A stretch of DNA of 64,000 bases, from the NCBI GenBank assembly GCA_025765595.1, contig JAIVFH010000046.1:186001-250000 (forward strand). The letters are read 5' to 3'. This DNA is from Obelidium mucronatum. Taxonomy: Eukaryota; Chytridiomycota; Chytridiomycetes; Chytridiales; Chytriomycetaceae. Below, one piece after another: positions 21,675-32,876 of the stretch. The notes under the pieces are model-generated. The model was not told the origin of the DNA. It was given only the letters and a program-made list of their open reading frames with translations, and did not search any database. Every line of letters starts with the position of its first letter. Positions within the stretch are counted from its first letter, which is position 1. A program made the translations under genes and the position numbers.

Positions 21675-22331
21675 ATGAATTCAATTGCTGGATACACCTT
21701 CAAAACCCCTTCCATACTATCAAGAGCAATCATACATCCCAATACTGGCGTCCCCAGTCTGCAATTTCAGCGACTTGAATTCCTTGGAGACGCCTGCTTG
21801 AAACTGGCCGCAACAGACTACCTCTTCACTGAACATCCCAATGAAAGCGAAGGCCAACTCAACAACCGACTCATCGCCCTTGTTTCCGCATCAGCATGTA
21901 AAGACATGGCCACATTAATTGGATTGAACAAAATCTTGAAGGTCGCTGACAAGACAGAGTTTGCTCATTCTTCGGTGTATTCTGATGCTTTCGAAGCAGT
22001 GATTGGAGCAGTATACGAAGATTCCGGGAAAGACATGAAAGTGACTGGAGATTGGATAAAGAACATTCTCAAGCAGCTCAAGTTCCCGTCAGAACAGTCA
22101 AAAGCAAAAGAGTCCAATGATGCTAAGTCACAACTTCAAGACCTCAGCCAAAAAATGAATGGATCACTTCCGATTTATGAAACAGTTTCGAATGACGGAC
22201 CTGCCCATGATAGGCGCTTTATAGTTTGTGTTTCCTTGAATTGGTTGAATGATGTTGGGATGGGAGAAGGACGGTCACTGAAAGCCGCTCAGTCGAGCGC
22301 TGCTTCAGATCTAATGAGTAAGATTATTTGA
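21675..22331 (+). CDS. Compact RNase III with one dsRNA-binding domain
   Basis: 218 residues, intronless. The RNase III signature reads FQRLEFLGDACLKLAATDYL, giving the first acidic active-site pair. The second acidic cluster reads SDAFEAVIGAVYEDSG. A C-terminal dsRBD follows (KSQLQDLSQKMNGSLPIYE, then a GEGRSLKAAQSSAASDLM helix). This order and size match bacterial RNase III rather than Dicer or yeast Rnt1. The first ATG in frame is at 21675 (MNSIAGYTFKTPS); the frame is open a little further upstream. It could process rRNA or small RNAs in the nucleus or organelles; localisation cannot be read from the sequence. Confidence 0.88.
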   Translation: MNSIAGYTFKTPSILSRAIIHPNTGVPSLQFQRLEFLGDACLKLAATDYLFTEHPNESEGQLNNRLIALVSASACKDMATLIGLNKILKVADKTEFAHSSVYSDAFEAVIGAVYEDSGKDMKVTGDWIKNILKQLKFPSEQSKAKESNDAKSQLQDLSQKMNGSLPIYETVSNDGPAHDRRFIVCVSLNWLNDVGMGEGRSLKAAQSSAASDLMSKII

Positions 22332-22408
22332 ATACAAGTATCATTTAAGACATACAGTACTTGAGTAAAAATTAACTAAGTAAAATTAAACAAAGTAAAA
22401 CGGTCTTA

Positions 22409-23684
22409 ATGCCTATCATAGAGGAAGCAGTTCCAAAGACCACCAAGAAGCGATCGCCCGTTTCCTACGTTTTCCGTCTTTCGTTCTTTCTCCTCGCTGG
22501 CTTGTTCACATCCGCCACTCTCAGTCTGCTGCTTGTGCTTGCCCTGCCACTTGCCCTAGTGTACCCCCCGGCCTTCCGCTTCTTTGCTCGACAGTCTGTC
22601 AAAGCAATGGCCTCCCTTGCTGCAATTGTATCGTATGTCCTTATTCGCAATGTCGAGATTGTTGTCACTGGAGACTCAACGCCATCGTTTCGTCAACTGT
22701 GGTTTTGCAATCATCAAACCTTTCTCGATTGGTGGTTCTTGGGTCTATACGCGTGAGTTTCCATTGCTCGGTTGCTTTGCTTGTCTTGTTCAAAGATACC
22801 ATTCGCCTATTTTTAGATGGCACCAAGGATCTATCGATGGCCTCACAATTATTCTAATGGATATGCTTAAATACATTCCTTTCGCTGGATGGCTCGCTTG
22901 GTTTGCTGGATTCATATTCTTGAAGCAAAAGTGGGCTCTCGATCAAGCAAAGTTCAAGAGATCTTTGACAGCGATTGCAAAACGACGCAAAGACCCTTTA
23001 TTGCTCCTTATTTTCCCTGAAGGATTGCTGGTGCATCCTAAAAACCTGAACTCCGCAAAAGAGTTTCTTGAAAAGCAGCGACTGGAAGCGCGTCCTGATA
23101 CTTATATTCCAAAAGATCCAAAGCATGTGATTCTCCCTCGATCCAAAGGTTTACGAACATGCATTCAGCAGCTCTGTCCTGTTTCTTCATCGGCTTCCGA
23201 ATCAGGGGAAAGCCAGGATGGTATTGATGCCCTAGTTGATGTTACTTTGGGGTATTGGCCCTCTTCTCGCGGATTTGAGACTGGAATCTATCCACATGAT
23301 GCAGTTACGCCATTCTCTGTCTTTGGCGAAGGAACTGAGGCTCTCCTTACTCGAGTTTGTTTGGATTTTAGGAATGTCAGCGCGACCACGAACTTCCTGA
23401 CGCTCAATCAAATGTCGGACGGCGAGTTTGATGGATGGTTAAAGAAGCGATGGGAATTCAAAGATGATTTGATGGGTTATTTCCATGAGAATGGTCGGTT
23501 TGGAGGGTTTGAAAGTAACGGTGAAATCGAAGAAGTGGGCACAACAGGCTCCGTAGATCCTACAATTGTCGTCAGGATTGTTCCACGGTTAATGGACTAT
23601 GTTCGCGTTCTTTCTTGTTTTTTAGCCTTATGGAGTATTGTTGCCGGAGCAACAGTACTTGGAGTATATGTTCGCCTGCAATAA
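22409..23684 (+). CDS. Lysophospholipid acyltransferase-like membrane protein
   Basis: Exons 22409-22752 and 22817-23684 join in frame across a 64-bp intron. The N-terminus has a long hydrophobic segment (LFTSATLSLLLVLALPLALV). The acyltransferase motifs are LWFCNHQTFLDWWF (the NHxxxxD catalytic motif) and LLLLIFPEGLLVHP (the FPEG substrate motif), with VILPRSKGL further on. A C-terminal membrane segment (FLALWSIVAGATVLGV) is present. The order is that of the AGPAT/LCLAT1 branch, which acylates lysophosphatidate or lysophosphoinositol/cardiolipin species at the ER. The exact substrate is not determinable. Confidence 0.87.
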
Positions 23685-23936
23685 AAGAACAAACTGTCGT
23701 GATGGCTAGAATTGTTGTGGGTGTTTTATGTGTATTTATAAAGATGGTTTTTCAGTGAGAGTCTTGACGCATCGGATTCATCTTTGGTGGCAAATTGGTG
23801 CTCAGTGGCCTTTGCATACAGTATTCTTTTTAACGAAGAAAGACATGAAAGTGTGCATTTGTCAGGTATTTACGACATCCAAGAAGGACGCGACTTTTGT
23901 CTAGTGCAATCTTTTTTGATCAACACAACAATCACC

Positions 23937-24749
23937 ATGTCTTCTTTCATCACAAGCGACGTCGAACCCCTTCCCGTCCACTATGAGAAAACAGAATACA
24001 TTGAAACGGTAAAATGAACCACACTACTCTTCTGGACTTCTAAGCGAGCGAAAAGGACACTGGAAACAAAGTCAGCCGCAAGAGTGTTATCCACGGAAGC
24101 CAAAACATTATCCTCGGCGGAAAGACGATAATACAAACTGAATGCATGGTAAGAGGTGACTTGCGGCGGTCGGGCACAGCGCATGCCGTGGTGATTGCAG
24201 TGGGAAAGTACTGTCTGCTGGCGGCAAAGTCTCTCATTCGACCGCCAAGCAAAGTCTACAAGAAGTGAGTTTAAGAATTGTTTGTTTTTCAATAATGTAT
24301 TCTGATTCGGAGTGGACTATGCAGCATCTTTTCGTACTATCCAATGAAGATTGGAGACTTCTGCCACATTGGTACTTGAAATGACATGTCGATTTACTAA
24401 GGACCGGGCTGTTGAATTTTAATCCAAAACACAGGAGAAGGATCAATTGTCGAAGCAGCTCAAATTGGATCCCACGTTCGAATAGGAAAGAATTGTGTGA
24501 TTGTGAGTGGTCACGGCGTCTTACTCTTACACTGTAATTGAACAATCAACCATGCAGGGGAGATTTGCAATCGTAAAAGACAATGCCGTTATTCTGGATA
24601 ATACCGTGATTGCCCCAAACTGTATTATTCCTTCCTTCAGTGTCTACGGTGGAAATCCTGGCGTTTTGATTGAAGAGCTGCCGGAATGCTGGCCGCAGAT
24701 TATGGAACGAGAAGCAAAAACTTATTATAGTCTATTTACGTCGAAATAA
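23937..24749 (+). CDS. DCTN5: Dynactin subunit 5 (p25)
   Basis: A pointed-end subunit of dynactin, the dynein activator. After a short N-terminus come YIETDTGNKVSRKSVI, GSQNIILGGKTIIQ, MVRGDLRR, SLIRPPSKVYK, the IGDFCHIGEGSIVEAAQIGS block (left-handed beta-helix hexapeptides), RIGKNCVIG and a C-terminus with LPECWPQIMEREAK. Five exons join cleanly in frame (23937-24008, 24056 on, and further short introns ending near 24558). No lesion is seen. Length, about 185 residues, is normal for p25. Confidence 0.93.
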
Positions 24750-24774
24750 AAGACAGTGCAACAGTCCGCACTTA

Positions 24775-25950
24775 ATGGGTGCATCACCTTCGAAGACAAC
24801 TAAGAGGGCGAACAAGCCCTTCAAGCCATCTGAATCGTTCCTAGTGCTCATGGATCTTCCTGACGAACTTATTGCTGCAATCTTCAGCTGGATCCACCCG
24901 TTACAAGCACCCCAATACCGACTCCTCTCCACCCGTGTAAGCAACTGCCTCAATTCAAAGTCATTCGCAATGTCCAATCTCTTGAAATGCCGCCAAATAT
25001 GCTTACCGAATCCTCTATTGATGGTTGATGCACACACTCCAAAAGTGGAAGCGCTCTTGGTTCGTGGGAACTCCAACTACCAAGAAGCAACCATTTCCCT
25101 GACTGCCAAAAGCCTGGGAGTAATCCATGTTTATGCTGCCGACTATGAGAAGTGGTCGCCATCAACAATCCCAATCGGAATCGGGGACCTGCAACACCTC
25201 ACCCTCCTCACAATAAGCAGAGTCAACCTCACGGGTACCATTCCAGATGGTATTTGCGATCTCACGAATTTGGAGGGACTTTATCTCCAGAACAACGCTC
25301 TTGTTGGGCCAATTCCAAAGAATATTGGAAATCTCGTTTTGTTGAAGGAGCTTTGGTTGTTTGGGAATCAATTAAATGGCCCTATTCCTGCGTCAGTGGG
25401 AAATCTCGTCAATGTGGTGTCCCTGCATTTCAATGGAAACCAATTGACTGGCCCTATCCCATCAGAAATCGGCGGACTGCGTCAAGTGGAACGATTGTAT
25501 CTATCCGAGAATGATCTTAGTGGCTCTCTTCCTGCGGAAATTGGGAATCTACAAAGTGTAAAACGTTTGGGACTTGGGACAAACGCGTTGAGCGGCCTTA
25601 TTCCTAAAAGTTTACTCAACCTCAAGACACTTGAATACTTGAATTTAAATGAGAACGGGTTCTTGCGCCCTCTTCCTGAGGGGTTTGATGGGTGGGTCAG
25701 TGGCCAGGGTGTGGATCTTGGAGTTGATGCCATACATCGCGGTAGAGCAAACTGGTTTTTCGACAGAAACTATTCAAATCCGTATCATTCAGATGATGAG
25801 CCAATCTCAATTCAATCCTCTCCCCCATCTTTATTTGGAGGTGATGGTCCTGGTTTTCCTCTGTCTCCTGCTGGTTTCCCACACTTACCGCTTGGATTTT
25901 TACTCCCACCGCCACCGGGTTTAGCCACGAACGCCATGCCTGCTCAATAA
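24775..25950 (+). CDS. F-box-like protein with plant-type leucine-rich repeats
   Basis: 391 residues in one exon. An F-box-like segment (LPDELIAAIFSWIHPLQ) is followed by about six 24-residue LRRs of the plant-specific type, for example LYLQNNALVGPIPKNIGNL and LHFNGNQLTGPIPSEIGGL. The C-terminus is Pro/Gly-rich. No signal peptide or kinase is present, so it is cytosolic or nuclear rather than a receptor. It starts 25 bp after the dynactin stop. A decayed relative lies at 9540-10190. Substrate recognition for ubiquitylation is a plausible but unproved role. Confidence 0.85.
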   Translation: MGASPSKTTKRANKPFKPSESFLVLMDLPDELIAAIFSWIHPLQAPQYRLLSTRVSNCLNSKSFAMSNLLKCRQICLPNPLLMVDAHTPKVEALLVRGNSNYQEATISLTAKSLGVIHVYAADYEKWSPSTIPIGIGDLQHLTLLTISRVNLTGTIPDGICDLTNLEGLYLQNNALVGPIPKNIGNLVLLKELWLFGNQLNGPIPASVGNLVNVVSLHFNGNQLTGPIPSEIGGLRQVERLYLSENDLSGSLPAEIGNLQSVKRLGLGTNALSGLIPKSLLNLKTLEYLNLNENGFLRPLPEGFDGWVSGQGVDLGVDAIHRGRANWFFDRNYSNPYHSDDEPISIQSSPPSLFGGDGPGFPLSPAGFPHLPLGFLLPPPPGLATNAMPAQ

Positions 25951-25988
25951 AAGCAAAGTAGAATATCAACTTCATATTATCAGAGCTT

Positions 25989-27396
25989 TTATTTCTTCTT
26001 TGAAGCACGTAACGTTTGGCCAGCACCCGAAAACTTTGGCACCTGTCGGGAAACGTAAGAAAAACATTTTTTGACGTGCATCTGTCTTACCTCTGGGTCT
26101 GTTTCCTCGGATCCCGGTTTCTTCAAAGGAATCACAGGGTACCCTTGAAATTGTGGCAACTTCAATAAACACGTATCCCAAAAAAGATCAAAACAAACCA
26201 AAAAAGAGTTTTCCATGGGGTAAATGCAATGCGGCTGGCACTTTTGCTTCTTGAGGGCCAGAAACAGTGGGCAAATCACTTGGTGGGAAACGAAAAACAA
26301 TCGGGTATCAGGGAAGGAAAACAACAAGCGTCAAAGAATAATAATAAACTCAACTCATTCTCCTTGATATTCAACGCGTTCGCTTTTCCATTCAATCTCT
26401 GCCCAGCGCCATGGAACGCAGAGAATCCTTTCGCTTCAACAACAGTATGGCTCCCAATGCTGGACATTGAGTCTGCAGGCTAAGTCCAAAAAATAAAAAT
26501 AAAACGGGAACGAATGTCACGTTAGGAACAACATATTCACGTTGGGAAGACAAAAAAAATAATACTCAACAATAAGAGGCTGCTTCTCCTTAAAAACTCG
26601 TTCCGGCTCTTTATAACCCAACGGCGCCGCGAAATCCACCTCCAAATCCGTTTCAATTACACTAATCCCCTTTCCACCTGGTTTGCTCTCCATAATCAGA
26701 ATGTCATACAACTGACCATTGTACTTGATTGTTATGATATCATTCTGCGTGAGACACGAGAATTGACCAATCGCCTTTTCGAGAACAGCTTTCGGGTCTG
26801 TAATGTCCAAGAAATCGACGCTTTGAGGTTGGAGTTTGACAAATTTGCCAAGTGGAAGGGAAACGTTTTTCACTTTGACGAGGGATCCTTCTTCGATCAA
26901 GAGAGTGCTCATCATCTGAAAAAAAGGGAAGCCGCGGAAGTTAAGTCAGGTTTGTGGGTGCGACACCAGCAAGGGGCTATTAAGTATTTATACCCATTGT
27001 GGAAGGTACACTTTTCCTTCTTCTGCAATGAATTCCAAGACTCCAGCATGTGACGATCGATCCTTGTACTGTTCATTTGTGATTTCAAAGAGCATTGGAT
27101 ACGCAATGTTGAGGGTTGCTATTGTTGTTCGAGTTGGGTCTCAGACTCGTTGATGAACCAAGTAGTAAAATAAAAGAGGTTTAATTTACAGAGTTTGGCA
27201 AGTGCTGAAGGGGGAAGGAGTACTTCGGAAGTAGTGTTAGTTCTTTGTCGAACATCTCCACCCAAACTCAACTCTTTCCGCCGTAGTTGATTGCTTCTCG
27301 TTCATTTCCGGGCATCATTGTGACTGAATAGCATCGATAGTATTCGTTGAAGCCGCGATTGCGCTGTGGTGGGCCAGGCATCCAATCCATCTGCAT
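25989..27396 (-). CDS. UFD1: UFD1, Cdc48/p97 cofactor
   Basis: The ubiquitin-binding half of the UFD1-NPL4 adaptor that delivers substrates to Cdc48. Blocks in order: [111 protein letters not shown], then a C-terminal [14 protein letters not shown] exon (cofactor-binding region) and a last exon ending [10 protein letters not shown]. At least six introns join in frame. The start at 27396 ([11 protein letters not shown]) is the first ATG; a further upstream exon cannot be excluded. Confidence 0.93.
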
Positions 27397-27683
27397 CTTG
27401 AGGGTTTTTTATTTGTGCCACGTATTACTGTTTCCTTGAAACGTATATTTTGTTGCTATAAACCGAAAGAGAATCAAAGCTTTGAAAGTTCAATGTATGT
27501 GCATTTCGCTGGAACGCGTTGCTTTCCTTGCCTTTTGAATCACAACTGAGCTTTGTCAGGACGCACTTGCTATCGTGAAAAATGCTCCCATTTACAACAA
27601 GGCGCAAGGTGCCGATAACATATGCTTTTCGAAAGAAGTTGGGCATTCAATTTAAAACACTATTACGACCATACAATTCCCCG

Positions 27684-29049
27684 TCAGATCAATATTTTCA
27701 ATTCCTCCAGACTTGGCCTTTTTGTGATACCATGCCGTAAGACTATTCCAACAGCATTACATGATGGAATCAACACGTAGACATCATTTCTCTCAATCTA
27801 AATGGTATGTGAGTTATTTTTATGATTAAAAAAATACCCCACCTTACGAAAAACTTCATCAGGAGCTGGTCGTTGAAGCCCTTTTGAGTTCAAAAGCTGA
27901 ACAACGAGTTGGCCTTTCTCCTTGTCAAATAATTCAAGGATGTTCTTCAAATCAGGAAAAGCCATTTGTTCTGTCGTGACCAAGTCTATCGCAGCTGATA
28001 TTTCGTCACAGAGAAGTTTACCAATAATCTTGTGTTCGAGAACTAGGTCGGGCTCCTGATGGGCGTTTTATAATTTTATACGCGACGTCGGACAGGGTTC
28101 ACAACAATACTTACCTTGTCTAACCGCTTTTCCAACTGATTCCAGAACTTTCCATACTTGGAAGGATTACCGCCAAATACTCCCCACAATATATCATCCA
28201 CTTGATTTCTCTTGGTCACAGCAAAAAGCAGCGAAAATTGCGGAAGGCTCTCAAGCATTTCGCGAGACATTGAATCAATATAGTAAACATCTTCGCGATT
28301 GGTTCGAATGACATTTTCGACAAGGGAGTTGGGTGAAGAATCAACAATCACTCGCAAATGCAGTTTATCTGTTAGTGTGCGCACAGCTGCCGATACTCCT
28401 GCGTATTTATCCTCCTTTGTTCTCTCCGTCACGCTAATGACTATAATGGGGGTGCTGCCAAATGTTATCATTTTGTACCAAAAGAGGACACGCCTGCTGT
28501 TGCTGATAGGATCCCAACGAGTAGTACGCAAGCCTGTCAATCCTTTAAGGGAATTTTCAATGATTGTATCCCCTGTATGACCAGGGTGCGCTTCGACGCG
28601 AATGACACCACATGTCTTGTACAATGCAGTGTCAATGAAGCAAGACTTTCCCACCCCTTTTTCTCCAGCCACTGTTAATATTGTAGTATTTTTTTTTTTT
28701 TTTTTTTTTTTTTTTGTTTTTTTTTTTGAAGTATATTGTGGCATTATTTTGGTGTGGTGGTGGAAAAGTAACCAAAAACTTTTTTCCGCAACTCACCCAC
28801 AATGTAGTTTTGGCCCCAATTCTTGCAATCAATGGTTTTACGAAGCAAGCTCAGTTCTGTTGCGCGCGCCGAAAGAACAACCGGCTTGCTTTGTAGAAAC
28901 CGACTTCTGCCAGCTATCCACAAGGCACGGAGTGGGCCAACACGAGGAAACACCTGAGCAAGATAAGCAACTCCAATGGCTCCGGTTGCGCCAACGAAAG
29001 GAAACAGTGGGCCGAGTACCACGGCCAGCTGAGACAACATCTCAATCAT
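27684..29049 (-). CDS. P-loop NTPase with N-terminal hydrophobic segment, family unclear
   Basis: Exon 1 begins near 29049 with a hydrophobic stretch (LAVVLGPLFPFVGATGAIGV) and a RATELSLLRKTIDCKNWGQN block. After an intron containing a ~30-base T/A homopolymer comes VAGEKGVGKSCFIDTAL (Walker A), then PIIVISVTERTKEDKYAG, LRVIVDSSPNSLVEN and a DDILWGVFGGNPSKYGKFW block. Two more introns lead to the end (NDVYVLIPSCNAVGIVLRHG), with the stop at 27684. The overall pattern is a single ATPase module of the AAA/STAND kind, possibly membrane-anchored. I do not recognise a characterised orthologue. Confidence 0.65.
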
Positions 29050-29712
29050 TCCTTTTTTTTTTTTGTTTACTTTATACTTCTCCCAAAAAAGAAAACAAAA
29101 GAAAAAAAAACGCCCTCAATCTTTCTGACGTGTCAAATGACATTCAACATTGTATTCTTGCTGAAACAGCCTCGGTACTTTCCATCTCAAGGATTCACGT
29201 TGCGATGATGTCGAAGACTCCTTTCTGTGGACGAAAAAAAAAAAAAAAAAAAAAACGCCTCAAGGCCACGGACACGATAAAAATTTTTTTTTGCTTACCA
29301 TCATGGATTACCTTTTTTTCCCCCTACATTAATTAAGTACAAACTCGCCTCACTTTTGCACACCCATCAAGTTTGTATTACTTGCACAATGCTTTTTTTC
29401 ACAACGGCGTCAACATTGCCGGACTTTAAAAAAAAATGAGCTGGGAACCAGTCCCTGGCAAGCTACTCAAGCAAGAGAATCTGCGAATCCGTAATATATA
29501 TAGTCAGACAAAGTTGAGCTAGTTTAGATATTCAACCAAGAGATGGATGGTCAACATGTAGTCTTGGACATGGACTCTTTTTTTTTTTTGCCACTGTCAC
29601 AGTTATTTAAAAACTTTGAAGACTTTGCATACAAAATTTCGATAAAAATATTTACATTGATTTAATTAAGATTGCAAAAAAAAAAGAGCTTGGGAGGGGG
29701 GGGGGGGGGGAT
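29050..29712. other. Intergenic region rich in homopolymers
   Basis: No gene supported. It contains A/T runs of about 20 bases (near 29233-29253), shorter poly-T runs, and a G-run of about 18 bases ending near 29710, beside the TAF12 stop. Confidence 0.5.
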
Positions 29713-32700
29713 TCACAATGCAACAATGCCATCTGTTTGACTTGACTCCAAAACAGGAGCAACAGACTCTATCGAATCCAGCGAAACCGCCGCCGCCTGC
29801 ATCACCGGCCCATCAGTTACAATACCACCAGCACCACCACCACGATCCGCAACTCCATTTTCACCTCCTCCACCTTGCTCCACAACCACATCCTCCTCCT
29901 TGCCCGCAACTTTCCGCGCATACGCAGCAGCAGCCGCTTCATTCGCCTCGCGATCCAAAGCCTTCTGCCGCGCAATCGCCGCTTGGTCGTCTCTCATGGC
30001 GCGTCGAATCATGGCGGATCTGGCAGCGTGGTTCGCTGTGGGTCCGCGTTTCGGCATGGATTTAAATGTGAGTAACGAGGATTCGGATGTGGCGGCTGTT
30101 GATGATGTTGTTGTGGTGGTGGTGGTGGTTGGGATCCGGAGGTTCCAGCTTCGTTCTATTGTGTAAGTCATGTTATTACAACCAAGATAATTGAAAAGAA
30201 AAAAAAGAAAGAGCAGAGGTGTAAAGCAAAAACGTAGGGGTGATAAGGAAAAACGCATAGAACGCGAGGGAGTTGAGTTAAAAGTAACGTGATAAGTTCA
30301 AAAGAATAGATTTAAAAAGAAAATGGGGGAAGTAGAAAAGAACCGCAAAATACATACCTAACGGAAACTGAAAGTCCTTGATCTTGACAACTCCAGAATG
30401 CCGATGTTTCGCCATTTTACAAGCAAATTCAGTCACGTTATCGATAAAGTTGTCTGCGATTTCATACAGAATCTAAAAAAAAAAAACCATAAACAAAATA
30501 TTAGATTTAAAGAACCCCCCACCCCCCCCCCCCCCCCCCCAAAAAAAAAAAAAAAAAGTTAGAGAAAACTCACATTTTCAACCCCCTGATCCAACTCCTC
30601 ACCACCATCAATCTCTGCAACCAAATCCTTCAACCGCCTCTTCAACCGACTCTTCCCCCTTGCACCACCACGACCCCCAACACCACCATCTCCCGACCCA
30701 ACATTCCCACCAACAAGACCCCCCGCAGAACCATCTTCATCATCTTCATCCATCAACAAATTCAAACTCTCCTCCATAGTCAATTTCGGAAGCTGCGGCG
30801 CCCGATTCGCAATGAACCCAAACACATTCGACGCCGGCCCGACAGCTGTGCCCCCCACAAAGGCTTCAGGCCCGCCAAACAGTTTCCGCGATTGTTGTGG
30901 TGATGCGCTGTGCATCATTGGTTGTGGGATCGTTGGTCTCAGTTGTTGTTGTTGTTGCTGTTGGAGTTGGAGTTGTTGTTGTTGAAGAGTGTGTAGTGGT
31001 TGTTGTTGTTGCTGTTGAGGTTGAGGCTGCTGGTGTTGCATTAAAAAGTTCCCCAATGGTGGATGCGCTTGTTGTTGTTGCTGCTGTGGCGTTGGATGCT
31101 GTATAGCAGTTTGTGGAATACTCATTGACGGGTCGTTACCAATGGCGCCCGGCGTAGGCGCACCAACAGCAGCAGGCGTCCCAACAGCAACAGGTGTCCC
31201 ACTCATCCCACCCATCCCCATCATACCGATTCCACCCTGTTGTGGCTGTTGAACTCCCGGTGCAACACCACCTCCAACACCACCAGCTCCACTCATTTGC
31301 TGCAACTGACTCAACTTCATCCTTCCCACCACAATCTGCTGCTTCAACGTATTCACTGCATTCCTCGTCGCCAAAGACTCCTGCTCCGTCACAGTCTGCC
31401 CCGTATTGACTTTAAACATATGTTCGATTTGGACGATTTGCATTTGCGTGGCGAGTCGGTTCAGGACGAGTGTGATGCGGTTGATTTCGGTTGAGTTTGG
31501 TTGGTTGAGGGCTTCCATAATGTTTCGGAGACGGTTCACGAGGCCTTGGCGTTGTTCGATTAGTTGTTGTGGGGTTGGTGCGGTTTGGCCGTTGGGAAGC
31601 ATTGGTACGCCGCCGCTGCCGCCAACGGTGTTGGTGGCGGTGCTGGTGGGGGCTGTGATTCCAGGGGTTGTGGGTAGGGGAGCTGGGGTACCGGTGTTGT
31701 TGTTGTTGGGGCCAGGTGTTGGGGGGTTGAACATTGCGCCGGGAGTCGTGGGGTTCTCTGCGCCTGCTGGCGCTGGACTTGGCGCTGTGATTGCTCCGGG
31801 TGTTTGAGATTCCGAAGTAGGATTCGGTGTTGCCGTCGTTGTTGTAGTGTTGTTTTGCTGCATCGCCATGGCAGCTTGATTCTGTGAATTTTGGAGGAGC
31901 GCTAGGATTTGGGGGGTTAATCCGCCTCCACGCATGTTCTGCATACTTTGGGCAAAGGCTGGGTTCATGTTCATTTGTTGGAGAAGTTGTTGCGCGTTTG
32001 CTGTCATGGCTGGATTCAATCCAGCAACCACGTTGGTTCCAGCACCACCAGCGGCAGCGGGATTTGCCGCTTGTGCCAGTTGGGCAGCTGCCTGTCTCGC
32101 TTGCAACAGTTGGAGCATGTTTAATCCTCCTACTCCTACTCCTCCAACTCCTCCTCCGGCACCAAGATTTCCAGCCAAGTTTTGCATGTTTTGCATTGCT
32201 TGCATGGTCAGTAGTGGATTAATGTTTGCAGGTGTATTTGTGTTTGGAACACCAGCGGCAGCAGCGGCAGCAGCTGCAGCCGCCTGATTCCTTTGCTGCA
32301 TTTGTAGCATCAGCATTTGCATCATCTGTGGATTCATTTGCGGCTGTGCCTGTGGCTGTTGTTGTTGCTGCTGGCCCTGTAGTTGTTGTTGTTGGGCCTG
32401 CAGCTGACTGAGAAGGTTGATTGTGTTTGGATTTTGCTGAATCTGCGGACTCGTCTGCGCGTTATTTGCATTTGGATTCAACATGCGAGTGCGTTGCTGC
32501 TGGGCAAAAAGTCTTTTTTGCAGTGTTCAGTGTAGAGCTTTAGAATAGCATAAGGTGCTTTTTAACGCAAAACCAAACAACACTCACTGCGCCAACATGG
32601 CATTGTTGATTGCGTTATTTGGATTATTTGTTTGTGGCAGCGCCGCTGTAGTTGCTGACGCTTCCTGAACGACGGGCGGGGTTATGTTGTTGTTTGCAGA

Positions 32701-32754
32701 GTTGTTGTTGACATTGGTGTTGTTTGCGGCTGAGGCGTTTCGCCGCCGACTCAT
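29713..32754 (-). CDS. TAF12: TFIID/SAGA subunit TAF12 with very long Gln/Asn-rich N-terminus
   Basis: The histone fold is at the C-terminal side and split over exons: [20 protein letters not shown] and LDQGVEN (30559 side), [20 protein letters not shown] with [18 protein letters not shown] (30360-30470), then ERSWNLRIP (~30150). These match TAF12 helices alpha-1 to alpha-3 and the conserved ERxWNxxIP. The N-terminal ~640 residues are low-complexity Gln, Asn, Ala, Gly and Pro. A first exon starts at 32754 ([12 protein letters not shown]). It pairs with TAF4 in TFIID and ADA1 in SAGA. The C-terminus is extended by an Ala/Gly-rich tail. The intron at 30480-30557 holds a C18/A17 homopolymer pair. 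No frame lesion found. Confidence 0.92.
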
Positions 32755-32876
32755 GTTGTTTTTTTGCTTGGAAGAGAAGAGAGAACTGAACCGCTGGGAT
32801 CAGCCAATGTAATTATTTTTTTAAATATTTTATTAACAACTTAAACATTTTTTCCTTTTTCAACACCTTCCACCAA
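32755..32876. promoter_or_regulatory. Shared divergent promoter, TAF12 and COX5
   Basis: 122 bp separate the two start codons. It contains an AT-rich stretch (tttttttaaatattttattaa) just upstream of COX5. Confidence 0.5.

Noticed and set aside
23786..23794. GGTGGCAAA, a perfect match to the yeast proteasome control element
   Set aside because: It lies upstream of dynactin p25, not of a proteasome gene, and none of the RPN8, RPT1 or UFD1 promoters here carries it. A 9-mer is expected by chance in 64 kb at this rate.
27425..27646. 73-residue minus-strand reading frame between UFD1 and the P-loop gene
   Set aside because: No family resemblance, no introns, not conserved-looking; probably chance within the UFD1 promoter region.
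30897..32411. Long plus-strand reading frames opposite TAF12
   Set aside because: They are antisense shadows of Gln/Ala-rich codon runs and give Val/Cys/Trp-rich nonsense proteins.
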